Source of the DNA: Capitulum mitella
Lineage: Eukaryota; Arthropoda; Thecostraca; Pollicipedomorpha; Pollicipedidae
Assembly: GCA_030062745.1 (NCBI GenBank)
Contig: CP099848.1
Coordinates: 17,409,081 to 17,473,080 of the forward strand
Length of the DNA stretch: 64,000 nucleotides
Direction of reading: 5' to 3'
The position numbers and the translations under genes are program-made. Positions 48,258-59,712 of the stretch are shown here, piece by piece (position 1 is the first letter of the stretch; each line of letters opens with the position of its first letter). The notes beneath the pieces were generated by a model that searched no databases, was not told the DNA's origin, and saw only the letters and a program-made list of their open reading frames with translations.

Positions 48258-48494
48258 CACGTGATCTGCGATTCAGCTTCCAAACTGAAACTGCATTCCA
48301 GAGGCGCGGTGTAGCTCCTGAATGTACCGAACCGATGACGTCCGTTTCAGCTGCGGACAATCACCTCGCCTACGGACTGCTCCTGACCTGTTCCTGCCCC
48401 CCCCTCCCCGGAACGGCCGCCGCGGACGCGCAATGGATCGACGTCACGTGTTGGCGGCCGCACGTGATGACCCGTCACGCCCGGCCGACACGTG
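48258..48494. promoter_or_regulatory. Cluster of four CACGTG E-boxes upstream of vrille
   Basis: CACGTG lies at 48258-48263, 48445-48450, 48461-48466 and 48489-48494, with a fifth at 49381-49386. They are 0.8-1.9 kb upstream of the vrille start codon, in GC-rich DNA. In Drosophila, CLK-CYC activates vrille through CACGTG E-boxes, so a clock-controlled enhancer or promoter is plausible. Against this, CACGTG is frequent throughout the GC-rich parts of this window, and no transcription start is visible. Confidence 0.4.
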
Positions 48495-48555
48495 ACGACC
48501 CTGCGTTCCGGGCTGCCGAGACGGCGCCGCGTGCCGGCGGCCGGCTCCAGAACAG

Positions 48556-48592
48556 GCGGACAGACAGACTGACAGACAGACAGACACGGCGC
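48556..48592. repeat. (GACA)n microsatellite
   Basis: About eight GACA/GACT units in tandem. Confidence 0.8.
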
Positions 48593-49527
48593 GGATTGGT
48601 TCAGGTCTGGAGGCGAGCGGGTTTTGGTAACCATCCGAACCAAGTGTGCTGTTCGCTGTGGGAGTGGGCGGGAGCCATGGTTCGAAGAGTGCTGAGAATG
48701 GCATCATGCACCATCCTCTTTTCGGTTGTACTGATGGCGAATTTTAAAAAGTTGGTTGGTAATGGATCGAAAAATTCCCGCTGAGTCGGCCTTGCGAGCT
48801 TTCAAAACATTTCTGCGCTGATGGTTCGATGTATTGTTTTTTGTCCTTTATTATTTTATTTTCTTTGCGCGACATATGCTCTTCGAGACACCCGTGCTGA
48901 TAAGCTACGCCGCCGAGCGAATAATTTCAGAAGACCGTTGCGCTGTAGCCTAAAGCTGCTTAAACGCTTGTACGTTGTCAGAGACGGTCTGGTTGATTCC
49001 GTGCTCGGTATGCTGTGCGGTGTTCGACACGACAGTGAAAATGAACTCGGCAGAACTGGGTCAAGCCCTGTCATTGGCCGACTTTCAGCGCTTGGTTGCG
49101 CAGGATTTCACTGCCGCACCTGTTGCTGTGTTCCCGACAGCCTTGAGAATGCATTAGGGCTGTAGGCAAGGTGATGACTGTTCGAAGCAAACTGCAAGCA
49201 GTCCCATCGTTTGATTGTGTAATTGGCAGCTGGTGTCGTTGTTTAGGGCTTGCAGGTTAACTAGAGTATCCTGCGTTTTCCTCCTTCCAGTCCCTTTCTG
49301 AAACAGTTTTCCTCGACCTTGAAAGCCGTCAGTGGCTCGGTGTGTTGACCAGTTCCGTCAGTCCGTGGTTTGCGCCATTTCACGTGCTGGGCTTTCCCGG
49401 TCAAACTGTCTCGGCTGCTGTCGCCCCAGACCGAAAATCGTGCGTCACGCCGACCTCCAGGCGCTGAGGTAATGACGGCCAGCTGTGCGGTCCTCTGACA
49501 CTCAGCACAGTCGGAGCGCAGGGGCTG

Positions 49528-49668
49528 CTGCCTGACGGCGAGTCCGAACTCGAGGGTTCCTGTCTCTGATGGCCGGTCCGGCATTTACACTCCTGCCTGA
49601 GGGTCTGTCAGACATGAAGGCTCCTGTCTGACGGCTAGTGAGGCATGTAAACCCCTGCCTGAGGGCAA
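49528..49668. repeat. Degenerate ~33-bp repeat upstream of vrille
   Basis: Four to five loose units alternate CTGCCTGAGGG or CTGTCTGACGG with GGCATGTAAAC-like strings. It may lie in the 5' non-coding region or first intron of vrille. Confidence 0.5.
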
Positions 49669-50178
49669 GACGTTTCCCAATCCGGCCGGGAATGCGGTGG
49701 ACAGGTCAGCACCACCCGACACCCGGATGACGTAATAGGCCAGGTGGCGTCGGCCGGCTCCTGCCGCAACGCGGCCTCGAAACGCATGCCGCTGGCGTCA
49801 CCGCGGCGCCAGGCCGGGCCGGCTGGCGTATGCGGAGGCGGCACGGTGCAGCCTGGTCCCAGCCGCACCAGCTGCAACCGCCAGCCGACCAGTTTATGCC
49901 GCGCGCGCGTGTAGCTGGAACCATTGACGTCAATACGCCCGAAAAGAGTGCAGCGGGCCTGCCGGCTGAGCTTTTTCCAGACGTCTGTTTATAAAAACGG
50001 CCGGAACATTTTCAGTGCTGGTCGGAGCATGGCAACCGCAGCCTGTTAGGGGCCCGGTCGAGGTCGCCGTGCTTTTCCGGGACGCTGCGGAGAAGATGGT
50101 ACACGCGCCTTGCTCTGCGTTTGCGGCGCCGGACGTGTCAGCTCTGGAGCCGGACTGACGGCCGTTTCTTTGCGTTGC

Positions 50179-50180
50179 AG
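50179..50180 (+). other. vri: Splice acceptor of the vrille coding exon
   Basis: The string TTTCTTTGCGTTGCAG ends at 50180, a good pyrimidine-rich acceptor 14 bases before the start codon. It implies at least one upstream non-coding exon, which I cannot locate. Confidence 0.6.
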
Positions 50181-50194
50181 GTGACCCACGCGTC

Positions 50195-51474
50195 ATGGTC
50201 GCCGAGACGCTGCTGAGTTCGGTGCAGTTCGCCGGGCTCAAGTCGCGCTTCAACTCGATGTCGGGCTACTTCAGCTACCCGTCGGGCAGCGGGCCGGCGC
50301 CGCGGCCGGCCGGCGCCGCCGCGCCCATGGGCGCGCTGCCCGACGCCTATCCCGTGTCGCCGCTGGAGCTGCCCTCGCCGCTGCAGTGCGACATGTTCAA
50401 CCAGCGCAAACAGCGCGAGTTCATACCAGACAACAAGAAGGACGAGAGCTACTGGGACCGGCGGCGACGCAACAACGAGGCGGCCAAGCGCAGCCGCGAG
50501 AAGCGCCGACTGACCGACATGGTGCTTGAGTCGCGCGTGTTCGAGCTCACCAAGGAGAACTACCTGATGCGCGCCCAGCTGGCAGCCATCCGAGACAAGT
50601 TCGGCATCGTCGGCGACAATCTCATCAACCACGACCAGGTGCTGTCGCAGCTGCCGGCCATGGACCAAATCTTGAGCTTTTCGAAGCGGCACAAGCCGCT
50701 GGCCGGCACGCACATGCTGCCGATGGCCGGCGCCGGGGGCGTCCCGTTCCCGGCGGGCGGCGCGGCGCCGCCGCCGCTGCCGCCCCCCCGCCGCCGCCGC
50801 CGCCGCCGCCCAGCAGCGGCGCGCCGCCGGCGCTGCGCACCTCGCCGCCGTCGCCGCCGCCGCCGGCCGGCCTGCTGTTCCGGCAGCAGTCGCTGCGGGA
50901 GCTGCACCAGCCGGAGCCGGCCGCGCACGACTTCTCGCGGCCGCGCTCGGCCGAGCCGGAGCGCGCGCCGCCGGCACTGCGCCCGCTCGCGGCCGTCAAC
51001 CTGAGCAAGCCGGCGGCGCGGCCGGCCGCTGCGCCGGCCACGCCGACCACGCCCACCACTCCCTGCGCCGACGGTTCGGCACTTCCGCTGAAGCTGCGCC
51101 ACAAGACGCTGCTCTGTGAGCGGGAGGCGACCGCCGCCAGCCTGCTGGCGCTCAACCGGCTCAAGGAGGAGCCGCACGACTCGGCCGGCTCGGAGGCCTC
51201 CTCGGGCGACGAGCGCGACTCGGGCCTCTCGGACCGGTCCGCCTCGAGCGACGGTCTCGACGAGCCGGCGCGCAAGCGGTCGCGTCCCGACGCCGGAGCT
51301 ACGCCGCCACCCGCGTCGTCCGCGGCCGCCGCGGCCGCGGTCGGCAGTGGCCCTGCCAACGGCCAGATCAGGAGCGAGCTGGAACGACTTGCCAAGGAGG
51401 TGGCGTCGCTGAAGTGTCTGCTGAACCACCGCGACGCCAGTTCACCGCCTATGGAGGCCGACGTGAACGCCTGA
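50195..51474 (+). CDS. vri: vrille-type bZIP transcription repressor (frameshifted in this assembly)
   Basis: The product is a nuclear bZIP factor of the vrille/NFIL3 (E4BP4) family. In insects VRI represses Clock by binding D-box elements and forms the second feedback loop of the circadian oscillator. The N-terminus (MVAETLLSSVQFAGLKSRF) is followed by REFIPDNKKDESYW (74-87) and the basic region NNEAAKRSREKRR (93-105) with N93 and R101 at canonical spacing. The zipper has heptad residues L111, L118, M125 and I132. Frame 1 runs into an unlikely arginine-rich tail after the 7-C run at 50783-50789. The true continuation, in the frame that includes 50788-50790, contains LPLKLRHKTLL, SLLALNRLKEEPHDS and a final RSELERLAKEVASLK-like helix, stopping at 51472-51474. 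One missing C explains the shift and gives about 426 residues. The coding sequence is a single, very GC-rich exon. A complementary frame of almost 290 codons is its antisense shadow. Confidence 0.93.
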
Positions 51475-52110
51475 GGGCACACGCTCTCAGTCTTGCCAGC
51501 CCGCGCGCGCGCGTGCGCGTACCGATGTTGTACAAACGGTGATGCCCTCCGGCCGGTCTGCAGTCAGCCGTGCGCAGCGCGAGTGGCGATGGCGCCCGTG
51601 CGCGCACGGTTACCAGTCACATTCCCGCCGCCTCGGTGTTGGCGGCAATCGCAGAGCGCTTGGCTGCCAGCGAAGCTTCTCATGTCGCCGCGAGATGGCA
51701 GCGCCGTCCTACACCGCGCGACCGCCAGTCCGGCGGTCGGCAGCTGAGAAGTACGGCTTTGTGTGAGGCAAGAGCTAGGTGTCCTGTATCCCAGTCTGCC
51801 ATCTTGGTGGCACTTTGGTGTGGTGTCGAATCGTATCGAATGTGAACCGCGCGGTCCGGCCTTGCGAGGACTTCGTGATAGGAACCTACTTGCTGATTAT
51901 CATGGCCCGTGTATCTTTACAAGTTCAAATATCCGACGACGCGCGATTCTTTGTTAGTCGATCTGGCCTCTGATACAGATGCTATTCATGTTGTATTTTT
52001 GTTTGCGCTGAAGGAGTTTGTTGATGTTTTAGTCGTGCCATTGGCAGGATATAAACATATTTGTTTTGTACTGTATGTGTAGATATTTATTCAGTATACG
52101 ACAAACGTAA
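51475..52110 (+). other. Likely vrille 3' untranslated region
   Basis: GC content falls quickly after the stop, and T-rich strings such as TTTGTTTTGTACTGTATGTG follow (about 52060-52080). No canonical AATAAA was seen, so the 3' end cannot be fixed. Confidence 0.4.
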
Positions 52111-52770
52111 AACAGGACTTTCCTTTTGTAGTACTGAAGCCAGAAACTTTGAGGATTAGCCAAATCATGATAAAGGAGCGCATAATACGAAATTCATGAT
52201 AATGATTATGGCAACGATTACGATTTCAGCCAATGTATGCGCGACATCGGTGCCGGTAATACACAACACGGAGACATTGCACACATCCAATGTCACAAGT
52301 TTATGCAACCGATATGAATGCAGATTACACTATCTGCTCATATGCTGAAGACAATGCCAGGAATCGAATGCAACTGGAAGGAAATGAGGAAAATGGACCT
52401 TTTCCAGTAAGCTGAGCTTAACAGTGGTGATTTTGACGAAAACAATGTTGCCAGCAATCCATGACTGGCACGTCATTCCACGCTTTTAGGCTGCCTGGTG
52501 GTTTCAGGTAGTCAAATAAGAGGCGCTCAAATGCCTGTTCCGCTGAAAGACAATAACCATTAATGATTATGGAAATCATACGACGCCAGAAGAGGCCATG
52601 AAACTGGAGCTGTAAACAAACGAAATTCTATCAGTCATCTCTTGCAAACCATACCAAGCAAACTTTTTGCCATTTGCCAAAACGTGGTATTTCATGCTGA
52701 TCACAATGTGGTCGCTAGCCACTGACCGGTCTGCATGATTGTTTCCAAAGGAACATGTTCAGCTTTCCCG
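52111..52770. other. Unassigned DNA
   Basis: No gene or repeat is recognised between vrille and the TA microsatellite. Confidence 0.35.
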
Positions 52771-52772
52771 AG

Positions 52773-52775
<3 letters not shown>

Positions 52776-52819
<44 letters not shown>

Positions 52820-52925
52820 ATACATACACATATATATATATATATACATATATGTGTGTGTGTTAAAGGAATTATATGTATAGAACATATAACATGTATA
52901 TACATATATATCTACATACATAAGA
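52776..52925. repeat. (TA)n microsatellite with TATG/CATA flanks
   Basis: About 20 TA units are followed by imperfect TACATATATG and TGTGTG repeats. Tyrosine/isoleucine-rich frames across it are artefacts. Confidence 0.9.
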
Positions 52926-54786
52926 TACATCTCTACAAGCGTAACTTGATCAAAATAATTTCCAACCTTGCTCACCGGTTTTGAGCATTCAAGCAGCCCA
53001 AAGTGTTCATCGAAACGGGAAGAGGAGCCAACCTGCGAAGGACACACTAAAAATTATTCTAATGTACGATGCAGGTGCAAAGATGTGTATTTTGCACTTG
53101 ACAGTGTTAATATCAAACAACACCTAAAATTTTGTTTTTTTATAGTCTGAATAAGCCGAATTTTCTGAAGTTTTCACTGACTATTATGAACAAAACTAAA
53201 GTTATTAAATTTTAAGTCTAGAAACTCAATCTTAGCCGCGACCTTGGTTTCAAGGTTTTGCATGGCGAATCTTTGTAGGGGTATGTTCATAGCCCAGATC
53301 TAACCTGTTTGCGTTTACTCAGCCAGTGAGTCTTACTCCTATTCACGAATGGGTACCACTATGGACTGGTAGTGCTAGAGGTATCTGGACCATGCGACGC
53401 CATTTGTACTATGAGTAAATTATCCAGCTTTTTCAGCCATGTGTTTTCGCTATTGTGGTGGCGGTTTTTGATCACACTATAATCAATCTTGGTTCCGGTC
53501 AACGTTAGCGTTAGGCTCATACTCGAGTGGGTGAGGATGTCTTTTTTATTTACCGAATAACCCGTTCCACATGATTTTTTCTGTCTATCTGCGGACGACG
53601 TGAAACAATCGACGATTTCAGCTGACAAGCTGAGGGGTCCCAAGGATGGAGGCCTAGACTATCCTAAGGGCGATTCATCTTTCGGTAATTATTATAAGAA
53701 TGGGATTCCTTGGCGTCAATAACATAAAGCCGTTGGGAGGACAAGTGCACCAAGGATACCATAATGCTTCCGCACATCACAGGATGGATCACACCTGCCC
53801 TGCGTGTCCCGTGCATGATCTGGCATAAGGTAACCTGTCATGACCTTGACCAAGCTGAAGTATATCGTGCGCTTAGTTTTCCATTGTTTGACCTGTCGGC
53901 ATTTGTGAGCACGGTACAAAACAGCTTTTAGCACGGCTTTTAGCCTCAGATATTGATGGCATGAATATACCGACAGCCTCGAAAAGAGTGCCGTTAGCGG
54001 CGCAGCTGTACCAATTCAGTAATCTTGTGGTTATGTATCGTGGGACGAGAGGCATGCAGTCTGCGCTACAGAGAGCGCCTTCGATTTTTTCTCTGTCTAC
54101 CATGAGCCCGAAAGAAGAGGGAGATTGAGCCAAAGTCGCTTGAATGAATGGCGAACCGTCCTAACTTTGATTGACTGGGTCATGGAAAACAACCGACGCA
54201 CTGGATCGCATCGTGCCAACCGTTGCAATTCCAGATTATCTCAATAATCTGTCGTGGGGGCCCGCCATGGCCTCTTGTCCTACGTAGACTCGTGCGGAAT
54301 ACTAAAATCGGACACATGTTCCTGTTTCCTAAGTGGCCAGAAGGGTCGCCGTTTTATTTAACGTGGTTGCGCGATACACAGTGCAGCCAAAAGACAAGTT
54401 GGTTTTTAAGTCGCCTCTCTGTCATGCCAAGTGCAAATGCGTTAATTTTCCATTGCAAATTGCACGTCACAACTAAATCATTAAATCATCTTGTAAAAAC
54501 GTGCAGTGAGGATTATTTCCTCAGTCAGCAATAAGACGGTATTTAAGAAATACGAATTATGAAACTAAATGACATTGCTAAGTCACAAATGTCCATCGTA
54601 ATACGGTAGAAAGGAAAGCAAAGACCAAAGAACAAGGAACACAAAGAATGTAAAAAATCTCAAGCAACCATTTACAAATACAAATCCGACTTTTGACCAC
54701 TTCGTAGCTTAGTCTCAAGCTATGGAACGAGATGTTTACCAGCAATTATCGTACTGTGTCCGCAATTTCTGATTCCGAATATGTAA
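52926..54786. other. Unassigned DNA
   Basis: Complementary frames at 53359-53643, 53716-53934 and 53873-54133 could be one decayed coding unit, since they adjoin in the same direction. I recognise no motif. Confidence 0.35.
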
Positions 54787-54790
54787 TTAA

Positions 54791-55021
54791 CACGCACTGT
54801 GGAAGGGGGTTTCGCGCTAACGCGCACTAGAAGCGGGGGACTTCAAATGCTTCAAACTTAAAAAATTTCCGCCGATTTTCGATTTGCTTGCGTCAATCAA
54901 TGAGTGATTGAATTGCCATAAGTGTCACAGAATAGCAGCGACCAGCTCCAATCCGTTCTCGAGATATTAAAGAAAAACAGGTGGGGGCACAAAAGTGCCC
55001 CCTCCCTTTCCAGTGCGCGTG
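54791..55021. mobile_element. Short TTAA-flanked MITE, family D (231 bp)
   Basis: TTAA lies at 54787-54790 and 55022-55025. The left end reads CACGCACTGTGGAAGGGGG and the right end, on the complement, CACGCGCACTGGAAAGGGAGG, an imperfect inverted repeat of about 20 bp. A GGGGGCACAAAAGTGCCCCC hairpin (54983-55002) lies inside the right end, like the subterminal hairpins of families A and B. It is non-coding. Confidence 0.75.
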
Positions 55022-55029
55022 TTAAGAAT

Positions 55030-57635
55030 CCAATTTGTACGAAGTTTCTCTGTGCATATAATCCATAGTTACCCAATATCCAAATCGTACAATTCATGCA
55101 TATCACAGAATCATCATCGACTAATGACACCCTAACCAATGGTGCTGGCTCCTGGAGGCGACTCAACAACAGGCTATACTTAGCCGGGTGGACTCCTTGG
55201 AGATCCAGCATGACTCCGCATATCAATGGCTAGGCAAAGCTCCTCCTATCCGCGTGACTGATTACTAACACCGATTGGGAGTGCTCATGTCCGGGACGGT
55301 ATAGCGGGCAGTCATGAGCTGGCTTTCGCCAGTTTCAGCCTTCTTTGTACTTCATAGTAACACTGCTCTGCTTTATACGCTGTTTACGTTCGTTTCCATT
55401 TCTTAGCAGGGAGTGCAGCGACTTACTTTTATGCCCTTTTGGTGTCACCGTAAGGTTCTGTACGTCGCTAGGTTGAGGGAGAGGCACTCTTGGTTACCTG
55501 ATCTTGGATGATAGTTTAAAAAAGTGTGGAAATGGCTCAGGGCTTCAGACCTGACCAGCCGACGCTTTACCTCGTGCTGCCGAAGGTACCCAAATGGTGA
55601 ATGCTGGTGAGGGGCAAAAAAACATCTCTATGTTAGGTACACCAAAACAATATCTGAATTCCTGTCGCGGTAAAAAACCTGACTTGAAATTGGTATCCAA
55701 CTGGGGTTAAATGGGTCAAGAGTTTTGCGGATTTCCAGACAATCACCTGATCCAAGGCGACCCTTTCACTCGCAGGCTTTTCGAGACAATCTTTCCTCAT
55801 CTAACCTGTTGCTGGCTATCATTGTTAATGACGGACTTATGCAGCACTAAACTTGTCATTGCGAGTGTCGTGAGCGTTTGTAATTCAGTGATAGCAGGAT
55901 AGCTTCTCAGTGGCTGAGGATCGCGCAATACGAGGAAAAGTGTCGTGGTATGAGCACGCAACGAGTTACTTACCTGCCTGACGCGCTCTACCTCGGCACT
56001 GACTAGAGTATTTCGTCACATTCCATTGACTGGAACGGGCGTTTAACACATCCGTCCCCGCCTGTCTTGAGAACAAATTGCCCGATTGGACTAATGCAAA
56101 CGACAATTAATAGCAATGAATCATGCGGTATAGCAACGTATCAGTATTTGGCTTTTGGGATATGGATGACGTTACTGGTTAGGTCAAACTCCAAACGCGG
56201 CCTAATACTCCAGAACCGTGTCATGGTAACGAAAAACAACCTAAGACTGAAGTCTACCTGTTAACAGGTACCCGATAGCTTGGCGTAATATCTTCATTGC
56301 CGCTTTACCAAAAATGATGAAAGTTCAGAATAACAGGCTAGGCCAAATTACAGAAAGCGCGCTAAAACCAGAAACACGCTTTGTGAGGCAAATGAATAGC
56401 TTTACTATACTATACTGCGTTTCCCTTAAAATTTCGATGTTGATTTCCCCATTTTATTTGACCCGTCTTCAAGGCCCTGATTATTGTTGAACGGTTGCGA
56501 CCTCCTTCGGGAATTTCCTCAAGCCCTGGTCTTGTAAGCTCTGGAGGAACCGCCTGCGCTATATAATGGAGATCCCGACTTACAAATGGCCCCATATGTG
56601 TGTACCCCAGATGTCATCGGTCCAGACTTTTACTGGCTCCTTTGCTTGGGGCCCGTAGTTCCTGGATGTTTGCCTGTTACCATACTTTACTGGCGGCATT
56701 TGTTGTAAACAGGGTTTGCTTCCTTGGTGTGTTTCCGGAGGATGGCTATGGACCACTCTTGGATTCCAGACACTCCGAACCAAGTCTAGCATCAGTCCTG
56801 GAGATGAGTTTATCTCGGAGACCTCGTTTGCAACGTCGAAAGGACCCGTGAACAGTCGCTAAGAGTCCCAGGTTCGCAGGGAGCTCCATTTATTTATCTG
56901 AGTCCAAGATTCATCGACTCTTGTTCTTGGGGCTCACATACTGGGGAGATTTTTCTGTTCCCCAGTGCTGAAGACGCATGTGTGTCAGAATGCATCGCAA
57001 AGGACGCATTAAAATATTACCCTGATCATGTTCAAGGGACCCTAAGGGCCCTTCTGAGGGACCTGCAGTACGGACGAAACTAGTAAGAAATCATGAAAGC
57101 GAGTCGATCAGAACCATTCCGGTCGGCTGCAGTGGCCCCTTTGGAAGAAGACAGGGGCCAGAGGCCTTAGAAGATTCCAATGACCGCAGTCCCCTCCTCC
57201 CCAGGTCCGTCCCTGTCAAAAGGCCATCAAGATGGGGGAAGCGAAGGTCAGCAAGTTTTCTGGGACAAAAAATGTCATTATTTTCTAATCCATCGAAGTG
57301 GTGATGTCAGTTCTACTGCGCGTGACAAAATCAGCTAAATCTGTTCAGCTCGAAGATCCATATGAGAACGTGTTTGCACTTCAGTGCATAAGATCCTTGC
57401 GATCGGTAACATCCTTGTCCCATTCTCGATTGGAAAGGTAAAAACAACAGCAATAACTCATAAGTCACTGGAGAATGTTGACACATTCCATTTGCTGAGG
57501 TAGGGGGTCAGACTTGGTATTTCGAAAGGCAAACAGTTGTCATTAATGTCCCAGGGTGACCTTAGGCGAGCCACACGTTTCGACCTTAAAATTATGTTTT
57601 GGTTTACAGGTTTCGTCAAATGTTAACCTATCTCC
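55030..57635. other. Unassigned DNA
   Basis: Short frames only. Nothing resembles a known protein or a bounded repeat. Confidence 0.35.
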
Positions 57636-57639
57636 GTTT

Positions 57640-58345
57640 TTATACAGTTTTTGCTGTTATTTTTTGCTGGACATTTCCAGGGTTTTTGAAGCAGTTCCAT
57701 GAAACATGGTCACTTTTCTTACCTATTACTTCTTCTTATCATGTCACGTTTGCATAATTTCTTTTTGGCTAGGGGCGGGGCCAGGCCACGTTTTTGGAAG
57801 GCACCTGCCGGTGTCCCGATAGAATGAAAATTATCATCCTTTTGCGTCTGATTCTAAGCTGACCAGGGTTAGCGTTGCGTCACGTGAGCACCACTTTGCT
57901 CCGGAGGGACATGGCCTTTCAGAGATGACGCAGTGACCTGACCAGGTCAACGAGGGGTTGCATACAACGCGTGGATAACCTGCATTCCATCAAGATCCAG
58001 GTATATGTCTGCCTGTGAACGCCAACGAATTTTCTCAAGATTCGAAACGTATGGACTAAAGAAAAAAAATTCCATCGATTAGATCTCGACTTATGCCATC
58101 TGCATTAAAATTGGTCCATAAGCATCAGAATTATAAGAAGTAAGAAATAATTCCCTTTCTCACGTTTTTGCCAACCTGTATCCACTGCTTAAAGTATTTT
58201 CGAAACTTCTTTTTACAAAAATATATCGTTTACGTCCCGTTTGTGGCGATCGAATCTGACGGGTAGTTCTTGAGATCTCGGGGGAAGGCGAATAAGCCCC
58301 CCCCCCCATACGGGAATGTGTCCCAACGTTATGGGAACGGGAACA
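57640..58345 (+). mobile_element. TTAA-type element, family A relative, shortened copy
   Basis: Landmarks follow family A: GGGTTTTTGAAGCAGTTCCA near 57682, GGGGCGGGGCCAGGCCACGT (57774-57793), AGGCACCTG, then a different middle, and at the right end a C-run followed by CCCATACGGGAATGTG with GGGAACGGG (58330-58345). It is shorter than the 1.2-kb copies because much of the middle is missing or replaced. The right end matches the copy at 13150-14400. Confidence 0.5.
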
Positions 58346-58579
58346 GCGTAAATATTTGACCGGTTTGTAAAATGGCGATTTTTTGCGCACAAAGCGGATA
58401 TGACAGTATTCCCAAACCCCAAATACGCAGAACGATGTGGGTGAATTCTATGAGTTAAACTGGGGTATATCTGAAAAATCGCAAACGTAAAAATTCCCTC
58501 TATAATGGTCTTCGAGGTCATTGATGGTCTGCAACGACTCTTCACGACATTAACACTTCATACTGCACATTAACGGCCA

Positions 58580-58800
58580 CAATTTTGTAGCACCAGTGTA
58601 TCGATGGAGATAAAGCCAACCTGGAAAGCAGCAAAATCATAAAACATCATCGCCTTTTTGACTCCATTTCGACATTACAGTGAATGACCTCGACAAAATA
58701 TTCTTGACCAAAATGTGTGGAAATGATGTGCCAAGGGGTACCGAAAATGTGACGATGCTGCATCGTTTGACTACGAAATTAACAGCGGCGAAAAGAATGT
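58580..58800 (+). repeat. Dispersed repeat D, copy 2
   Basis: Carries CACCAGTGTATCGATGGAG and ACCGAAAATGTGACG in the same order as 22373-22600. It starts about 240 bp after the family A relative. Confidence 0.5.
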
Positions 58801-59484
58801 GGAGTATTGGATTCCTCCACGGGAAGTCGTAGCACAAATTATCTGCGATGCAAGTGAGTTGTACATATTTTGCCGAAACGGAATTATGCCCGCTGTCGTT
58901 CACATTCCACTTCACAAAGGAGCACCGATTCTTCACACTGAACATGTATATTTAACGATCCATGTAAATAACACATAGCCATAGACAACAACTATCTACG
59001 GGACAACGTCCAAAGGGAATGGCGCGCACGTTCATTACAATAAAGCACATACGCTTACGGGAGCAAAACGAGCACTTTCACGAGAACAATGGAAACGGTA
59101 ACATCTACCCCCGTCTGGAGACATGAAACGTCATGCTTCACGTGGGTGGCATTGCGGATGTGTCTGTGTTGCGCTTACATGAAAACGAAGCACCTCCTGA
59201 ATACGGGCTTGGTCAGCTGCGTCAGCTACGAAGAGAGGAATGCATGAGACATAGACAGCCACGGCGACCAGTGGCAGGTCCATTACTTTAGAAACCAGAT
59301 TTTGATAACTATTACCAGCCTCCACACACAATCTTTGCTTAGTGCAGCCATTTCGCTGATATGATTCTTGTGGATTTTGTCTCATCGCACTGGCATTTAC
59401 AACCAGCAGGTTACGCCAGCCTCTGAACCCTTCTGAGAATCTAACCGAACCTCAGCTACCGCCACCTATCGGCTGTTGTTTACA
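58801..59484. other. Region downstream of the SLC45 stop codon
   Basis: This should include the 3' untranslated region of the transporter on the complement. I saw no clear AATAAA on that strand. No other gene is recognised. Confidence 0.35.
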
Positions 59485-59712
59485 CTACAGGTCCAGGTAG
59501 GTGACCTGAGTGGCAGTGATGGCGCCACAGGCGCTTAGCACTGACGCCATAATGACGACCATGGTGGTGGTGCCGGCAGCCGTGACAATGGAGCCGACGC
59601 ACAGGCTCAGCACGAACTGCGCGAGGAAGACCATGCTGGAGACGATGGCGACGTCAGTGCCGAGACCTCGCACCTGGGACGTCTTCACATCACCTCCCTG
59701 GGAAGCCTCAAA
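59485..59712 (-). CDS. SLC45-family transporter, last coding exon (TM11-TM12)
   Basis: This is the last of four collinear exons of a proton-associated sugar transporter of the SLC45 branch of the major facilitator superfamily. The exon opens after the acceptor CTGGACTGTTCCAG (AG at 59713-59714) and codes for 75 residues plus a TAG stop at 59485-59487. It contains the family-typical string RGLGTDVAIVSSMVFLAQ, two hydrophobic segments (about residues 21-44 and 48-71 of the exon) and a short C-terminal tail. Phase 0 fits the preceding exon exactly, reading ..ARYHVSGS then FEASQGGDVKTSQ. The gene converges on vrille. Confidence 0.88.
   Translation of the reverse strand, partial: FEASQGGDVKTSQVRGLGTDVAIVSSMVFLAQFVLSLCVGSIVTAAGTTTMVVIMASVLSACGAITATQVTYLDL

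Noticed and set aside
50783-50789. Programmed -1 ribosomal frameshift in vrille
   Set aside because: The C-run is slippery, but homopolymer error is a simpler explanation, and such frameshifting is not known for this family. It is kept only as an alternative in the findings.
50138-51482. Complementary frames of 279-289 codons and a + frame of 269 codons around vrille
   Set aside because: They are antisense or frameshifted readings of the very GC-rich vrille exon, made of arginine/glycine/alanine runs. The 269-codon + frame is vrille only up to the C-run at 50789.
52739-53047. Tyrosine/isoleucine-rich frames on both strands
   Set aside because: They are translations of the TA microsatellite.
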